A stretch of 32,378 nt of DNA from an uncultured Flavobacterium sp. (lineage in GTDB: Bacteria > Bacteroidota > Bacteroidia > Flavobacteriales > Flavobacteriaceae). The notes beneath the pieces were generated by a model. That model searched no databases. It saw only the letters and a list, made by a program, of their open reading frames with translations, and was not told where the DNA came from. Where the stretch lies: positions 1-32,378 of the forward strand of contig CAMLFV010000004.1 of NCBI GenBank assembly GCA_946479395.1, given 5' to 3'. Position 1 is the stretch's first letter, and the number at the start of each line of letters is the position of its first letter. The translations under genes and the position numbers were made by a program. Shown piece after piece: positions 23,198-31,381 of the stretch.

Positions 23198-23581
23198 TTA
23201 CAACACCAATTCTTTATACAATTTATCAAATGTAGCGTCTAAATCTGCTGATAAACCTGGATGTGGTCGTGATGATTGAATGCTTGAACTTTTTACAGCA
23301 GTAATCCAACGGAATTTTTCATCGGGTTCTAAAGCAGCAATTGGTCCGCCATCTTTGGCTCCCGAACATATTTTAGCAAACGATTCTAAATTTTCTTTCA
23401 ATTGAATTAAATCGAATTCGCTACATAAATTGCGGATTTTTTCTTCATGAATATGATATTCAAACCGAATAAATCGTTTTCTTTTACTGAATAAAATCAA
23501 ACCTATATTTATAAATTCTTCGCGCTCAACTTTTGGAACAACTCGAATTACAGCATATTCGTAAACAACTTTATCTTGCAT
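23198..23581 (-). CDS. DUF3037 domain protein
   Basis: 127 residues. The sequence opens YEYAVIRVVPKVEREEFINIGLILF and later reads FRWITAVKSSSIQSSRPHPG then a LDATFDKLYKELV end, the pattern of the DUF3037 family. No membrane segment or signal peptide. Its first 11 bases overlap the end of the HipA-like kinase gene, implying translational coupling. The two families commonly sit together in bacterial genomes (recalled, not searched). Biochemical function is unknown; a partner or modulator of the kinase is the simplest inference. Confidence 0.82.
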   Translation of the reverse strand: MQDKVVYEYAVIRVVPKVEREEFINIGLILFSKRKRFIRFEYHIHEEKIRNLCSEFDLIQLKENLESFAKICSGAKDGGPIAALEPDEKFRWITAVKSSSIQSSRPHPGLSADLDATFDKLYKELVL

Positions 23582-24344
23582 CTTGGGCAGCTTTTAGAAA
23601 GATATCGGCATGCGCCAATCGGTTCGACAAAAATTGATAATACACTTCGCGAATTTCTTCGTCGCTTGGACCTTCTTCCCAATTTAAAAATTCATCGGGA
23701 ATAATATTTACAATTTCACGCAGCACATTGCTGTTTAATTTCGCTATGAATTCGGTATGAACTTCTTGTAATTTGGTTGCTTTTTTAATAAGTGCATGGT
23801 CTTTTATCAAAGGGAAAGGAGTTACAGACGTTTTCTCCCAATTATCCCATGAATGATGAAAATAAAACGATGCACCATGGTCAATCAGCCATAATTCTTT
23901 ATGCCAAATCAACAGATTGGTGTTGCGAAAGGTACGGTCAACATTGGTAATAAAACTGTCTAACCACACAATTTTTGATGCCAGCAGTTCATCACAATCG
24001 TTTGTAGCAACATCATAAGTTACAGCACCCGACAGATAATGCAAACCTAAATTTAATCCTTTACTGAATTTTAATAAATCTTGAATTTCTTCATCTCCTT
24101 CGGTTTGTCCAAAAGCTTCGTCTAATTCAATAAAGACTAATTCAGGAACCGGTAAACCTAAATATTGAGCGATAATTCCGCCCAATAATTCTGATATTAA
24201 GGCTTTGACACCGTGACCTGCACCGCGAAATTTTATCACGTATTTAAAATCGTCGCAAGCTTCTGCCAATGCGGGTAGCGAGCAGCCTTCACGCAAAGGC
24301 GTAATATATCGGGTAACTGTTACAGTTCGTAATTTTGGAATCAT
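23571..24344 (-). CDS. HipA-like kinase (short HipA_2 type)
   Basis: 257 residues, much shorter than toxin HipA (about 440) because it lacks the N-terminal subdomain 1. Kinase features: YVIKFRG with K38 as candidate ATP lysine, a hinge-like LNLGLHYLSG, the catalytic loop NVDRTFRNTN with D136 and N141 (D-x4-N) and the metal-binding IDHGAS with D155. The protein is therefore likely an active Ser/Thr-type kinase in the cytoplasm. No HipB-like helix-turn-helix gene is adjacent; instead it overlaps DUF3037 by 11 bases. The gene upstream on the same strand, a lipoprotein, ends 7 bases before it. Whether it acts as a toxin or a signalling enzyme cannot be told from sequence. Confidence 0.82.
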   Translation of the reverse strand: MIPKLRTVTVTRYITPLREGCSLPALAEACDDFKYVIKFRGAGHGVKALISELLGGIIAQYLGLPVPELVFIELDEAFGQTEGDEEIQDLLKFSKGLNLGLHYLSGAVTYDVATNDCDELLASKIVWLDSFITNVDRTFRNTNLLIWHKELWLIDHGASFYFHHSWDNWEKTSVTPFPLIKDHALIKKATKLQEVHTEFIAKLNSNVLREIVNIIPDEFLNWEEGPSDEEIREVYYQFLSNRLAHADIFLKAAQDAR

Positions 24345-24351
24345 GGGAATT

Positions 24352-24906
24352 TTATTCTAAATGAAAAGAAATGTTCTCTATATATTCTAAGTTTTTTTTA
24401 GATTTAGTATGTTTTTTAATTATTTTAAAAAATTCACCTATTCTATCTAAGTCGCTTCTTTCTAAAATTAAATAATTGTCAGTAGAAAAGATTTGATTTT
24501 CTTTGATTACGTCAATTTCATACATAATTCCATCAAATCTAATTCCCTGATATTTGTCGGGATCGTTTAAAAGACCCTGGTTTGTCTGCTTAATAGAGTT
24601 TAGAAAAGTATTATTCAGGTGGAATTTTAACGTATTAATTTCTTCATCATTTAAATCAATATGAACAAAATCAAGTTCTTCAATTTTTTCATACTCAAAA
24701 TGTTCGTCACATTCTTTTTCGAATACAGATAGATATTGCAAACTACTAAATCGTATTAATTTATTTTTTAAATCAATGTAGATTTCTGAAGGATATCCAG
24801 CTAGGTATGGATAAATCTCAATCTTTACAAAATCCAATTCAGGTTTCGTTTCTTTAGGTTCACAACCAATTAATAACATCAGAAATATCAAACTAAAAAA
24901 TTTCAT
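24352..24906 (-). CDS. Hypothetical lipoprotein
   Basis: 184 residues with a lipoprotein signal peptide (MKFFSLIFLMLLIGC, lipid Cys15). The mature part is acidic, mixed alpha/beta by pattern and rich in Asp, Glu, Ile and Lys, with no family I recognise. Coding DNA looks more AT-rich than its neighbours. It lies 7 bases upstream of the HipA-like kinase on the same strand, so it may share that transcript, but a membrane lipoprotein has no obvious link to a cytosolic kinase. TATCTTTA just upstream, beside the fabD terminator, is a possible -7 box. Confidence 0.7.
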   Translation of the reverse strand: MKFFSLIFLMLLIGCEPKETKPELDFVKIEIYPYLAGYPSEIYIDLKNKLIRFSSLQYLSVFEKECDEHFEYEKIEELDFVHIDLNDEEINTLKFHLNNTFLNSIKQTNQGLLNDPDKYQGIRFDGIMYEIDVIKENQIFSTDNYLILERSDLDRIGEFFKIIKKHTKSKKNLEYIENISFHLE

Positions 24907-24931
24907 AACTATTTTTCTTTAAAGATATAAA

Positions 24932-24960
24932 AAAACGACTTCTGTTTTTGAAGTCGTTTT
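24932..24960 (-). terminator. Intrinsic terminator of fabD
   Basis: An 11-bp stem (AAAACGACTTC / GAAGTCGTTTT) with a 7-base loop, 4 bases after the fabD stop and followed on the minus strand by a T-run. Confidence 0.8.
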
Positions 24961-24964
24961 AAGT

Positions 24965-25837
24965 TTATGCTTTTATCGTTTCTACGTCTTTATTGATTTT
25001 GTTAATCAAGCCCATTAAAACTTTACCAGGACCAACTTCAGTAAACTGTGTTGCTCCATCGGCAATCATTTGCTGTACAGATTGTGTCCAACGAACCGGA
25101 GCGGTTAATTGCGTAATTAAGTTTTTCTTGATTTCGGCAGGATCTGAAACTGCTGCAGCAGTTACATTTTGATATACCGGACAAATTGGTGTATTAAAAG
25201 TGGTAGCTTCAATAGCAGCAGCCAATTCTTCGCGTGCAGGTTCCATCATTGGCGAGTGAAATGCACCACCAACAGGTAAGATCAATGCGCGTTTTGCACC
25301 GGCTTCCTTCATTTTTTCGCAAGCTAGTTCAACGGCTTTTGTTTCGCCCGAAATTACCAATTGTCCGGGACAGTTGTAATTTGCTGCTACCACAACACCA
25401 TCAATCGATGCACAAATATCTTCCACTATTTTATCGTCTAAATTTAAAACTGCCGCCATTGTAGAAGGAGTAATTTCACAAGCTTTTTGCATTGCCATTG
25501 CACGTTTTGATACCAATTGCAACGCATCTTCAAAAGAAAGTGTTCCGTTTGCAACCAAAGCTGAAAATTCTCCTAACGAATGTCCCGCAACCATTTCCGG
25601 TTTAAAATCGGTTAAGGTTTTTGCTAAAATTACCGAATGTAAAAATACTGCAGGCTGAGTTACTTTGGTTTGTTTTAATTCTTCATCGGTACCGTTAAAC
25701 ATGATTTCGGTAATGTTAAAACCTAAAATTTCATTAGCTTTATCGAACAATTCTTTTGCAACTGCCGATGTTTCATATAAATCTTTACCCATTCCAACGA
25801 ATTGGGCACCCTGTCCGGGAAATACGTATGCTTTCAT
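24965..25837 (-). CDS. fabD: Malonyl-CoA:ACP transacylase FabD
   Basis: 290 residues. It moves malonyl from CoA to acyl carrier protein for fatty-acid elongation in the cytoplasm. The N-terminus FPGQGAQFVGMG is the family signature. GHSLGEFSAL carries nucleophile S87, GGAFHSPMM carries catalytic H194, and EVGPGKVLMGL ends the ferredoxin-like/hydrolase core. Length and motifs are complete. Transcribed from its own promoter with terminators on both sides; no fabH, plsX or acpP lies beside it, so it is outside the classic fab cluster. Confidence 0.95.
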   Translation of the reverse strand: MKAYVFPGQGAQFVGMGKDLYETSAVAKELFDKANEILGFNITEIMFNGTDEELKQTKVTQPAVFLHSVILAKTLTDFKPEMVAGHSLGEFSALVANGTLSFEDALQLVSKRAMAMQKACEITPSTMAAVLNLDDKIVEDICASIDGVVVAANYNCPGQLVISGETKAVELACEKMKEAGAKRALILPVGGAFHSPMMEPAREELAAAIEATTFNTPICPVYQNVTAAAVSDPAEIKKNLITQLTAPVRWTQSVQQMIADGATQFTEVGPGKVLMGLINKINKDVETIKA

Positions 25838-25857
25838 TTGTTATTAGTTTGTTGCTA

Positions 25858-25865
25858 CAAAAATA
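25858..25865 (-). promoter_or_regulatory. -7 box of fabD
   Basis: The minus strand reads TATTTTTG, an exact TAnnTTTG, 20 bases upstream of the fabD ATG. No TTG at the -33 spacing. Confidence 0.5.
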
Positions 25866-25883
25866 GCAAATTAATAGATAAAA

Positions 25884-25909
25884 AAAAGTCCGTTTTAAAA
25901 CGGACTTTT
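25884..25909 (-). terminator. Intrinsic terminator of ppiD
   Basis: A 26-base perfect palindrome (AAAAGTCCGTTTT / AAAACGGACTTTT) followed by a T-run on the minus strand, 22 bases after the ppiD stop. Confidence 0.8.
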
Positions 25910-25931
25910 ATATGTTGTACTCACTTACATT

Positions 25932-28049
25932 TTATTGTAAAACTTTCGCACGATTGTCTTCGATCTTCGCATTTTGATACATTGCGCTGTAAACCATGTT
26001 CTGTGCCATTTGGCGGTTGTTTGTTCCTACTTTTTGTTTGTACGTTAAATAGTTAGGTAAATCAACTGCTTTGGTAACATTTTTGGTTTTAACCATGTAA
26101 ACTCCGTTGCTACCATCGATTAATTTTGATGTTTCGTTTGGCTTTTTACCTAACGCTACACCAACAACCAAAGGCTCTTGGAAACCATTAACCATTGGGT
26201 TTGCACCTGTAACTTCAATAGCATTTACAATTCCTGCTTTAGCATTTTTGGAAACTTCTTCTAAAGTGTTTCCTGCCATTTGCTTGCGGATAATTGCTGC
26301 TTTTTTCTCTTTAATTAAAATTGGTTCAACGGTTTGGCGTGCATCATCGGCATCCATTACTTCAGAATCGTTTATGCTTACTAATTTAACTACTAAATAT
26401 CCATCAGCAGAATCAAATTTCTTAACATCGCCAATGCTTGTTTTTTTGTTAGATGCCCAACGGATTGCTTCAGCTTGTGTTCCTTCAACACCTGTTAACT
26501 GATCATCGAAAGGATCAATTTTTGTTGCAGGGAACGAGATTAAACCTTGCGCAGTTGCTTCTTTGGCAAAATCTTTATCGCCAGCTTCAACGCTTTCTAA
26601 AAACTTGTTAGCTTGGCTGTAAAGAATATCTTCTGTTTTCTTAGATGATTCAATTTTTTTAGCGATAGTTGCTAATTGAACACCTTCTTTTTCATTGATT
26701 TTATCAACTTTTAAAACGTGGAAACCAAAATCAGATTCTACTATTCCTAATTTTCCAACAGGATTATTAAAAATGTATTGATCAAACGTAGGAACCATTT
26801 GTCCTTTGTTAATGTTTGGATATTTACCACCGTTTGCTTTAGAACCGCTATCATTTGTATTTTCTGTTGCCAAAGCAGCAAAATCAGCTCCACCTTGTGC
26901 TTGTTTCAATAATGCCTCAGCTTTAGCTTTAGCTTCTTCTTTAGTTAAACTAACAGTAGCATCTGCTCTGTCTGCACCTTTGTAAGCAATTAAAATGTGA
27001 GAAGCATCAACTGTTTCTGCTGTGTTTTTCTTAGCAACTATTTTTGATACCGCATAATAATCGTTAAATAAATACGGACCATAAATTGAACCCGCTGGTG
27101 CAGCGAATAATTTTTCTGCATGCTCTACTGGTAGCTGTTCTTTTGCGTAATAAGTAGAATCAAAAGGAACATCAGAATTTTGGTTTACGAATGCTTTAAT
27201 ATCTGTAGCTTTTGCAAAACCTGAAATAGTATCATTTTTACCAGTTGTTTTGTTGAAAACAACCGATGGTTTTAATAAATCGTCGATGATTTGTTTTGAT
27301 GCAGCTTCATCTTCTTTAGAAGGTTTGTTGGCAACAAAAACATATTCTACTTTACGCGATGGCGAAGTTTTAAACTGTTTTGCGTGTTTTTTAACGTATG
27401 CATTGATCTCATCGTTAGTAACTTTTGCCTGATCGTCGTTAATGGCAGAGAAAGGAACGGTAACATAATCAAAAGATACTTTTGTAGCTTCGTTTTTGTA
27501 AACCATTTTAGCTTCGGCAGTTGTAGTAACAATTGCACCTTTAATCATGTTAAGGTACATTTGCTCTTTTGCAACTGTTTCCAACTGTTTTTCGTAAGCC
27601 AACCAAGCATTCCATTGTTGTGGACCTTGAGCTTTCATTTGAGCTAAAAACGTGTTGAATTTGTTGATATCGAACTTACCTGCATCATTTAAGAATTGAG
27701 GGTTTTGAGCGAAACTCGGATCTGTTTTTAAAACATTTATTAATTGGTCTTTACCTAAACGCAATCCGGCTTTATCTAATTGTTCGTTAAATAAAATGGT
27801 ACGAACTTCGTTTGTCCAAACCTGGTTGTGAAGTTGTGCGCCTTTACCGCGACCGCTTTGTTCTAAATTTTGGATTTTAGTGGTATAATCTGCGGTTGAA
27901 ATTGAAGTTCCGTTTACTTCACCAACGTTACGAGAATTAAAATTAATTCCTCCTTCAAACAAACCGCCAATAATAAAAGCGAATAAACTTAATCCGATTA
28001 CCCCAATTAGTAATCCAGATTTCTCTCTAATTTTCTGTAAAACTGCCAT
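25932..28049 (-). CDS. ppiD: PpiD/SurA-like peptidylprolyl isomerase (membrane-anchored foldase)
   Basis: 705 residues. A single N-terminal membrane helix (about 12-31, GLLIGVIGLSLFAFIIGG) follows a short basic cytoplasmic tail, so the bulk is periplasmic. A SurA_N-type chaperone region (about 40-180) precedes a parvulin domain (about 346-449; DASHILIAY, GGADFAALATENTND, GGKYPNINKGQMVPTFD, FGFHVLKVD). The C-terminal part (about 450-705) is a further chaperone-like region. PpiD-type proteins sit at the Sec translocon exit and help fold outer-membrane proteins. It lies between the CNNM operon and fabD, with its own promoter and terminator. Confidence 0.9.
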   Translation of the reverse strand: MAVLQKIREKSGLLIGVIGLSLFAFIIGGLFEGGINFNSRNVGEVNGTSISTADYTTKIQNLEQSGRGKGAQLHNQVWTNEVRTILFNEQLDKAGLRLGKDQLINVLKTDPSFAQNPQFLNDAGKFDINKFNTFLAQMKAQGPQQWNAWLAYEKQLETVAKEQMYLNMIKGAIVTTTAEAKMVYKNEATKVSFDYVTVPFSAINDDQAKVTNDEINAYVKKHAKQFKTSPSRKVEYVFVANKPSKEDEAASKQIIDDLLKPSVVFNKTTGKNDTISGFAKATDIKAFVNQNSDVPFDSTYYAKEQLPVEHAEKLFAAPAGSIYGPYLFNDYYAVSKIVAKKNTAETVDASHILIAYKGADRADATVSLTKEEAKAKAEALLKQAQGGADFAALATENTNDSGSKANGGKYPNINKGQMVPTFDQYIFNNPVGKLGIVESDFGFHVLKVDKINEKEGVQLATIAKKIESSKKTEDILYSQANKFLESVEAGDKDFAKEATAQGLISFPATKIDPFDDQLTGVEGTQAEAIRWASNKKTSIGDVKKFDSADGYLVVKLVSINDSEVMDADDARQTVEPILIKEKKAAIIRKQMAGNTLEEVSKNAKAGIVNAIEVTGANPMVNGFQEPLVVGVALGKKPNETSKLIDGSNGVYMVKTKNVTKAVDLPNYLTYKQKVGTNNRQMAQNMVYSAMYQNAKIEDNRAKVLQ

Positions 28050-28078
28050 TTTATATAATGTGTAATTTTTTCAATGAG

Positions 28079-28086
28079 CGAAAATA
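28079..28086 (-). promoter_or_regulatory. Candidate -7 box of ppiD
   Basis: The minus strand reads TATTTTCG, the same TAnnTTTG variant found before the nrnA-like gene, 29 bases upstream of the ATG. Confidence 0.4.
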
Positions 28087-28122
28087 CAATTATCTGTTAA
28101 ATAAAAAAAGGGAATAAAAAAA

Positions 28123-28144
28123 AATGCACCTTTTTAGGTACATT
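28123..28144 (-). terminator. Intrinsic terminator of the coaX-CNNM operon
   Basis: A 9-base arm pair (AATGCACCT / AGGTACATT, one mismatch) with a 4-base loop and a long T-run on the minus strand. The first arm overlaps the CNNM gene's stop codon. Confidence 0.7.
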
Positions 28145-29369
28145 ATTTTATTATTGACAGTGAAACCGTTTTAATTCTGGTGTTTGTAGCTGCCAGAATT
28201 TTTATTTTGAACGATTTAATAGTAATTGTTTCTTTTGCTTTGGGATGACGTTTTAAATGATGAAAGATAAATCCGCCTAATGTGTGATACTGTTCCGATT
28301 CGGGGATAACCACATTGAACTTTTCTTTTAGATCGTCGATATCCAAACTTGCCGAGAAAATAAAATCGGTGTCGGAAATCTGTTTAGCAATCAGCGTATC
28401 ATCATGCTCATCTACAATTTCGCCAAAAAGTTCTTCGATAATATCCTCTAAAGTAACTAGACCAATAATATCGTTATCGGAATTTTTTATCAGTGCGATC
28501 GATTTTTTACGAACGGTTAAGGTGTTCAACAAATCTTTGATTAAAAAATCGTCATAAACATAAACAAACGGACGAATAAAATCTTCGATAGGTTGTTGCA
28601 AATGCAGTAAATCGTAAGTATGCAAGTAGCCAATAAAGTGTTCGTTGGTGTCGTTAATTACCAGAACTTTAGAAAAACCGGTATCTATAAACTTTTTACG
28701 AATGGTTTCAATAGCATCATTTTCATTAATATATTCAAATTCGTTTCGCGGAGTCATGATTTCTTTCACCTTTACTTTTGGGAAAGAAAGTGCATTTTTC
28801 AAGATTTCGAATTCATTTTCTAACTGTTCCTGCTGGCTGCTGGCTTGTATCTGCTGTGAAATGTAAGTTCCTAAATCGCCTGTACTTAAAAGGTTGAATT
28901 CGGTATCTTTTGCGTAAGGATATTTCCGTTCTAACGATTTTTCGCTTATCGAAATAAAAAACTGGGCAATAGATCCGAAAAGTTTCAGGATAATCTGAAT
29001 AAACGGTTTTGCTGTCAGGATGATTTCATTAGCAAACGGTTTTACAAAGGCTTGCGGAATAAATTTAGAGATGATGTACAGTAGAAATAAGAAAAGGAGT
29101 ACTTTCCACAAATCATCAAACTCGTACGAATTTAGAAAAGTAGTAAAAAACAGCAGACTTAAAACGGTTATAAAAATACTGTTACCAACTTTTAACGCAC
29201 CAATGAACAAACGGGGTTGTTCTGTAACAATTTTTAAGTAATGATTATGCTCGTCGTTTTTTTTAGATTCTAAATTAAGATAGATTTTATTTGAGTTAGA
29301 ATAAGCAACCATTAATCCCGAACAGATTAATACGGCAATACTAAGAAATATAAATCCAAAAGTAATCAT
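28143..29369 (-). CDS. CNNM/CorC family (DUF21-CBS) membrane transporter-like protein
   Basis: 408 residues with the standard order: a DUF21 membrane domain of about four helices (1-150), two CBS domains (about 200-315; KEIMTPRNEFEYI opens the first, FIGYLHTYDLL and IIGLVTLEDIIEELFGEI close the units) and a C-terminal CorC_HlyC domain (about 325-405; YHTLGGFIFHHL). Proteins of this type are often labelled hemolysins but mostly act in Mg2+ or Co2+ efflux, with CBS domains sensing nucleotides. GldE of gliding bacteria has the same architecture, though nothing here singles that out. Last gene of the coaX operon, 4 bases after a small membrane gene. Confidence 0.9.
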   Translation of the reverse strand: MITFGFIFLSIAVLICSGLMVAYSNSNKIYLNLESKKNDEHNHYLKIVTEQPRLFIGALKVGNSIFITVLSLLFFTTFLNSYEFDDLWKVLLFLFLLYIISKFIPQAFVKPFANEIILTAKPFIQIILKLFGSIAQFFISISEKSLERKYPYAKDTEFNLLSTGDLGTYISQQIQASSQQEQLENEFEILKNALSFPKVKVKEIMTPRNEFEYINENDAIETIRKKFIDTGFSKVLVINDTNEHFIGYLHTYDLLHLQQPIEDFIRPFVYVYDDFLIKDLLNTLTVRKKSIALIKNSDNDIIGLVTLEDIIEELFGEIVDEHDDTLIAKQISDTDFIFSASLDIDDLKEKFNVVIPESEQYHTLGGFIFHHLKRHPKAKETITIKSFKIKILAATNTRIKTVSLSIIK

Positions 29370-29373
29370 TCAG

Positions 29374-29559
29374 TTATTGTTTGTTTGGTGGCAAACGGTT
29401 AACGCTTCGCAACCTAAATATAAACATAAAAATTGCAATACCAGCTAATAAAAGTCTAATTAAATAATCTTCGCCATTGGTGTATGCACGATACGCTTCG
29501 TAAATAAAAAACAAGGCAAATACTAAATAAATGTAAGCTATAATTTTATAAATTTTCAT
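29374..29559 (-). CDS. Small two-helix membrane protein
   Basis: 61 residues with two hydrophobic helices (about 5-24 and 33-50) and a basic C-terminus (RLRSVNRLPPNKQ). Family not recognised. Its start overlaps the end of lptC by 14 bases and its stop lies 4 bases before the CNNM gene, so it is an integral, translationally coupled member of the operon. Confidence 0.72.
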   Translation of the reverse strand: MKIYKIIAYIYLVFALFFIYEAYRAYTNGEDYLIRLLLAGIAIFMFIFRLRSVNRLPPNKQ

Positions 29560-30097
29560 CTTTAACGTCTTTTAATTCCGCACGGTTTTGTTGTGCATTA
29601 ACAATTTTAAAATTTTGATCGAAATCAACGCCGATTCCTTCAAAAAAACTTTTATTCTTATCGGTAACCTTAAAATAATTTTCGGTAAAAAACCAGTTGT
29701 TCTTTTGGTCGTAATACATTTGTTGTGTCTGCATTACTTTACCATCGTGTGACGTAATTTTTACATCGCCCACCAAATTAATGATTCCAGTTTTATTATA
29801 AACAGTTGCCTGTTTTGCAACTATGAAATTTTTATTTCTTTTACTATCGTAAACCGTAACCTTAATACCGTTTGGAAATTGGTTAAATGAATACTTTGCC
29901 TTTCCGTAATCTAACATTTTTACAGCATACAATTCGGCTTTTATTTTGGCAGAATCGGTATATTTAACATTGATAGAATCTGCTTCGCCGGTAGGATACA
30001 GTTGTTTTTTGTTTAAATTCTGAATGTCTTTTAAATCATTATTACAAGCAGAAAATACAAAAGCAAATACAATAATATGTGCAAAATATTTTTTCAA
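29546..30097 (-). CDS. lptC: LPS export protein LptC (lipoprotein form)
   Basis: 183 residues. The N-terminus KKYFAHIIVFAFVFSAC is a lipoprotein signal (lipid Cys18), as in bacteroidotal LptC, whereas E. coli LptC has a plain membrane anchor. The mature part is strand-rich with the LptC/OstA pattern (AKQATVYNKTGIINLVGDVKIT, GKVMQTQQMYYDQKNNWFFTE). It would bridge LptFG to LptA in moving LPS across the periplasm. No ATG precedes the signal peptide. The start must be the TTG at 30097, which directly follows, in the same frame, the stop codon of the barrel gene. Termination-reinitiation is the likely mode of translation. It overlaps the next gene by 14 bases. Confidence 0.85.
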   Translation of the reverse strand: MKKYFAHIIVFAFVFSACNNDLKDIQNLNKKQLYPTGEADSINVKYTDSAKIKAELYAVKMLDYGKAKYSFNQFPNGIKVTVYDSKRNKNFIVAKQATVYNKTGIINLVGDVKITSHDGKVMQTQQMYYDQKNNWFFTENYFKVTDKNKSFFEGIGVDFDQNFKIVNAQQNRAELKDVKDENL

Positions 30098-31381
30098 TTA
30101 ATTAAATTTTCTGCGTTTAAACCAAACATCGCTAAAAGAAAATCCAACGTGAAAACCGTAATAATTTTCTTTAATTAAGCCCATATTCGTGTTTCCTTTT
30201 TGTCCGTATTCAAAACCAATATTAATATTAGAATTGCTCATCATAGTTTTACTGAAAGGAACAGGTAAGCCAATACCTATGTTTGCGTTGTAACCTTTAA
30301 TTTCCTCATTGTTTATTACCAAACCTGTATTTTCGTAATTTATACCAGCACGGTATGAAATTTTCTCAAAATAATTTTCAAATGAATCATATTTCGGAGT
30401 GTAAAAACCTCCTAATCCAATTTTCATGTAATCGTTATAACGTGCGTTTGAGTAATTGTAGAAATTATTGTACTTTGATGTTTGTGTTGCCGTATATTCT
30501 GCCCCAACGAACCATTTTAAATGATTACCAATACCTAAACCAATAGAGTAGTTCATTGGTAACAACATTTTTTCATCATAATCTGTAGTCGTTCTCGAGT
30601 CAATTTCAACAAAACCTAAATTACTATCTGCTTTAACAGTAGCCAATATGCTTTCTTGATCGTTTTTCAACTTCATTTCAGGACTAAAAGTAGCCGTTGC
30701 AAACAAAGACATTTTTTTGTTTAAAGGCTGTTCGTAATTTACCGCTGCGTTAACGGCAAGTCCGCTGTAATTATTCTTGTTACGTAAACGACTTCCGCGA
30801 TCTAACGGAACACCGTCACCATTATCGGTTATAAATGTTGTAGCACTGGTTTCGGTATCACCAAAAATATAAGCTCCATCAACACCAATGCTTAAGTTTT
30901 TACTGATCTTATAACTCAAACCTAAAAAGGTTCTGTTTAAACCACCTTCACCAATAAACTGATTTGCTTGTGTAAAATTACCTGATTTGCTTGTGTTCTG
31001 AATATTATATCCAACAAAAGAATACGGCATAATACCTACCGCCACTCTAAAATCACCCGCCGGAAAAGCCAATGCCAGATAATCAAAAGATCCGCTTGTT
31101 GCTTTTTCTTTGCTGTTTGCGTTTGATAAATTTGTTGATTTGTAAGATGTCCCTAATGAAAAAGTTGTGGCTTGCAGCTTGGCATATGACGCCGGATTTA
31201 ATGTGTTTATGTGTAAACTGTCACTGAAAACAGCTAAAGAACCCATAGATTTTATTTCGTTTGATCCTCTAAATTGTTTTTCACCAAAACCGTAATAAGA
31301 ATAAGGAGAAGCTGTACCTTGTTGCGCGTAAGTATTTGATATACCTGCCAAAGCAACTCCTAATATAATTTTTTTAATCAT
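30098..31381 (-). CDS. Outer-membrane beta-barrel protein
   Basis: 427 residues from the ATG at 31381; a TTG at 31390 would add three residues. The signal peptide IKKIILGVALAGISNTYAQ precedes PYSYYGFGEKQFRGS and many alternating strands ending in an aromatic-rich C-terminus (YYGFHVGFSFSDVWF), as in outer-membrane barrels. Glycine/aromatic patterning recalls the FadL/OmpP1-type or DUF-type barrels of Bacteroidota, but substrate is unknown. It sits between coaX (8-base overlap) and lptC (in-frame abutment), hinting at envelope assembly or transport. Confidence 0.8.
   Translation of the reverse strand: MIKKIILGVALAGISNTYAQQGTASPYSYYGFGEKQFRGSNEIKSMGSLAVFSDSLHINTLNPASYAKLQATTFSLGTSYKSTNLSNANSKEKATSGSFDYLALAFPAGDFRVAVGIMPYSFVGYNIQNTSKSGNFTQANQFIGEGGLNRTFLGLSYKISKNLSIGVDGAYIFGDTETSATTFITDNGDGVPLDRGSRLRNKNNYSGLAVNAAVNYEQPLNKKMSLFATATFSPEMKLKNDQESILATVKADSNLGFVEIDSRTTTDYDEKMLLPMNYSIGLGIGNHLKWFVGAEYTATQTSKYNNFYNYSNARYNDYMKIGLGGFYTPKYDSFENYFEKISYRAGINYENTGLVINNEEIKGYNANIGIGLPVPFSKTMMSNSNINIGFEYGQKGNTNMGLIKENYYGFHVGFSFSDVWFKRRKFN

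Noticed and set aside
23571..24344. Canonical HipBA toxin-antitoxin system
   Set aside because: The kinase is too short, lacks the N-terminal subdomain and has no adjacent HTH antitoxin gene; only the kinase core is shared.
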